From HGM04593 sp045631205 (GTDB lineage: Bacteria > Bacteroidota > Bacteroidia > Bacteroidales > Bacteroidaceae), in assembly GCA_045631205.1 (NCBI GenBank), contig JAZQUI010000003.1, positions 1-41,029 on the forward strand: 41,029 bases of DNA, read 5' to 3'. Positions 40,581-41,029 of the stretch are shown here, in pieces. Numbering within the stretch: position 1 is the stretch's first letter; each line of letters opens with the position of its first letter. The notes beneath the pieces are model-generated. The model saw nothing but the letters and a program-made list of their open reading frames with translations. It was not told the origin of the DNA and did not search any database. A program made the position numbers and the translations under genes.

Positions 40581-41029
40581 ATGCAACAGGATGCTTTTTT
40601 ATTCTTTTGGGGACATACTGCAAAGAAAGATAAAATCACTAAAGCTTGCCTCAGCCAGTGGTTTGTTGCTCCTTTTGAAATTGATGGCAAAAGATATATT
40701 TGTGCTGAGCAATATATGATGGAACAAAAAGCAATACTTTTTGAGAATTTTGATATTGCTCAAAAAATATTAGAGACAGAAGATCCCTCACAACACAAAG
40801 CTTTAGGTCGCGAGATTGTCGGTTTTACCGATGAAAAGTGGAACTTACACAAATATGAGTTTGTGCTTAATGCCAACCTTGCAAAGTTCTCTCAAAACCG
40901 ACTTCTAAAAGAATTTCTACTATCGACAGACAGCAAGATATTAGTAGAGGCAAGCCCTTACGATTGCATATGGGGAATAGGATTAGGTGCTACAGATGAA
41001 AATGCAACAAATCCTGCTTTTTGGAGAGG
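40581..41029 (+). CDS. NADAR-family protein (YbiA/RibX-like), 3' end beyond the window
   Basis: An open frame starts at ATG 40581 and runs off the end of the window after 149 codons. It reads MQQDAFLFFWGH, then WFVAPFEIDG, YICAEQYMMEQKA, KALGREIVGF and DCIWGIGLGATDENATNPAFWR. These are the hallmark segments of the NADAR superfamily, with AEQYMM and the WGIG motif. Family members act on N-glycosidic bonds of riboflavin intermediates, or remove ADP-ribose from guanine in DNA in DarT1-type systems. Nearly the whole domain is present; only the last strand or helix seems to be missing. It follows the HIRAN gene by 40 nt and appears to be in the same operon. Confidence 0.85.
   Translation, partial: MQQDAFLFFWGHTAKKDKITKACLSQWFVAPFEIDGKRYICAEQYMMEQKAILFENFDIAQKILETEDPSQHKALGREIVGFTDEKWNLHKYEFVLNANLAKFSQNRLLKEFLLSTDSKILVEASPYDCIWGIGLGATDENATNPAFWR

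Overview
The window is a chromosomal segment from a Gram-negative member of the Bacteroidota, almost certainly order Bacteroidales. The evidence is a SusC/SusD outer-membrane pair, lipoproteins whose Cys is followed by acidic residues (Bacteroidota surface-export style), a Rho factor with a long disordered insert, starts without Shine-Dalgarno sequences, and promoters of the TTTG-N19/20-TAnnTTTG type, with textbook examples in front of both tRNA genes. I cannot name family or genus from sequence alone. No CRISPR array, rRNA, transposase or reverse transcriptase is visible.

Layout. (1) 1-12.6 kb is housekeeping. gyrB (+) converges on a DUF5009 membrane protein (-). Then come a degenerate nitroreductase-like gene, tRNA-Cys and tilS (+). 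A tight minus-strand operon follows, read dnaN > dnaQ-like exonuclease > coaBC fused to DUF4835 > recN > rlmB, with gaps of 0-6 nt. A DUF3127 OB-fold-like gene is divergent from dnaN. (2) 12.6-14.9 kb holds rho and a structured leader. (3) 14.9-29.8 kb is a nine-gene minus-strand operon: susC > susD > three or more surface lipoproteins including two leucine-rich-repeat (LRR) proteins > subtilisin-like (S8) lipoprotein protease > DUF1573 protein > small lipocalin-like lipoprotein. It ends at a perfect 12-bp hairpin. With a protease and no glycoside hydrolase, I read it as a peptide/protein utilisation locus. No dedicated regulator lies beside it. (4) 30.1-34.8 kb holds a thioredoxin-like lipoprotein, engB, an intergenic tract with hairpins and the orphan C-terminal tail of a hypervariable-type protein, an OprB-like porin and a secreted esterase. 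(5) 34.8-37.8 kb is a plus-strand run: recR, a small membrane protein, a GT2 glycosyltransferase, a GNAT acetyltransferase, then tRNA-Asp.

(6) 37.8-41.0 kb looks like an accessory island attached behind tRNA-Asp. It is visibly more A+T rich. It begins with short iterated repeats (GGACA and TGCGCTACCA), then a canonical promoter driving a short transcript that has the architecture of an attenuator: an Arg-rich 17-codon ORF plus mutually exclusive hairpins, the second ending in a U-run. It continues with DUF262-HNH nuclease > HIRAN protein > NADAR protein (cut by the window end). This resembles a defence or nucleic-acid-modification module and is the best candidate for an undescribed system here.

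Other points for a second look: the in-frame CoaBC::DUF4835 fusion with an internal signal peptide; the possible attenuator in the rho leader; the SSB-like C-terminal tip on the DUF3127 protein; and the orphan tail downstream of the porin, whose codon pattern resembles a diversity-generating-retroelement variable region.
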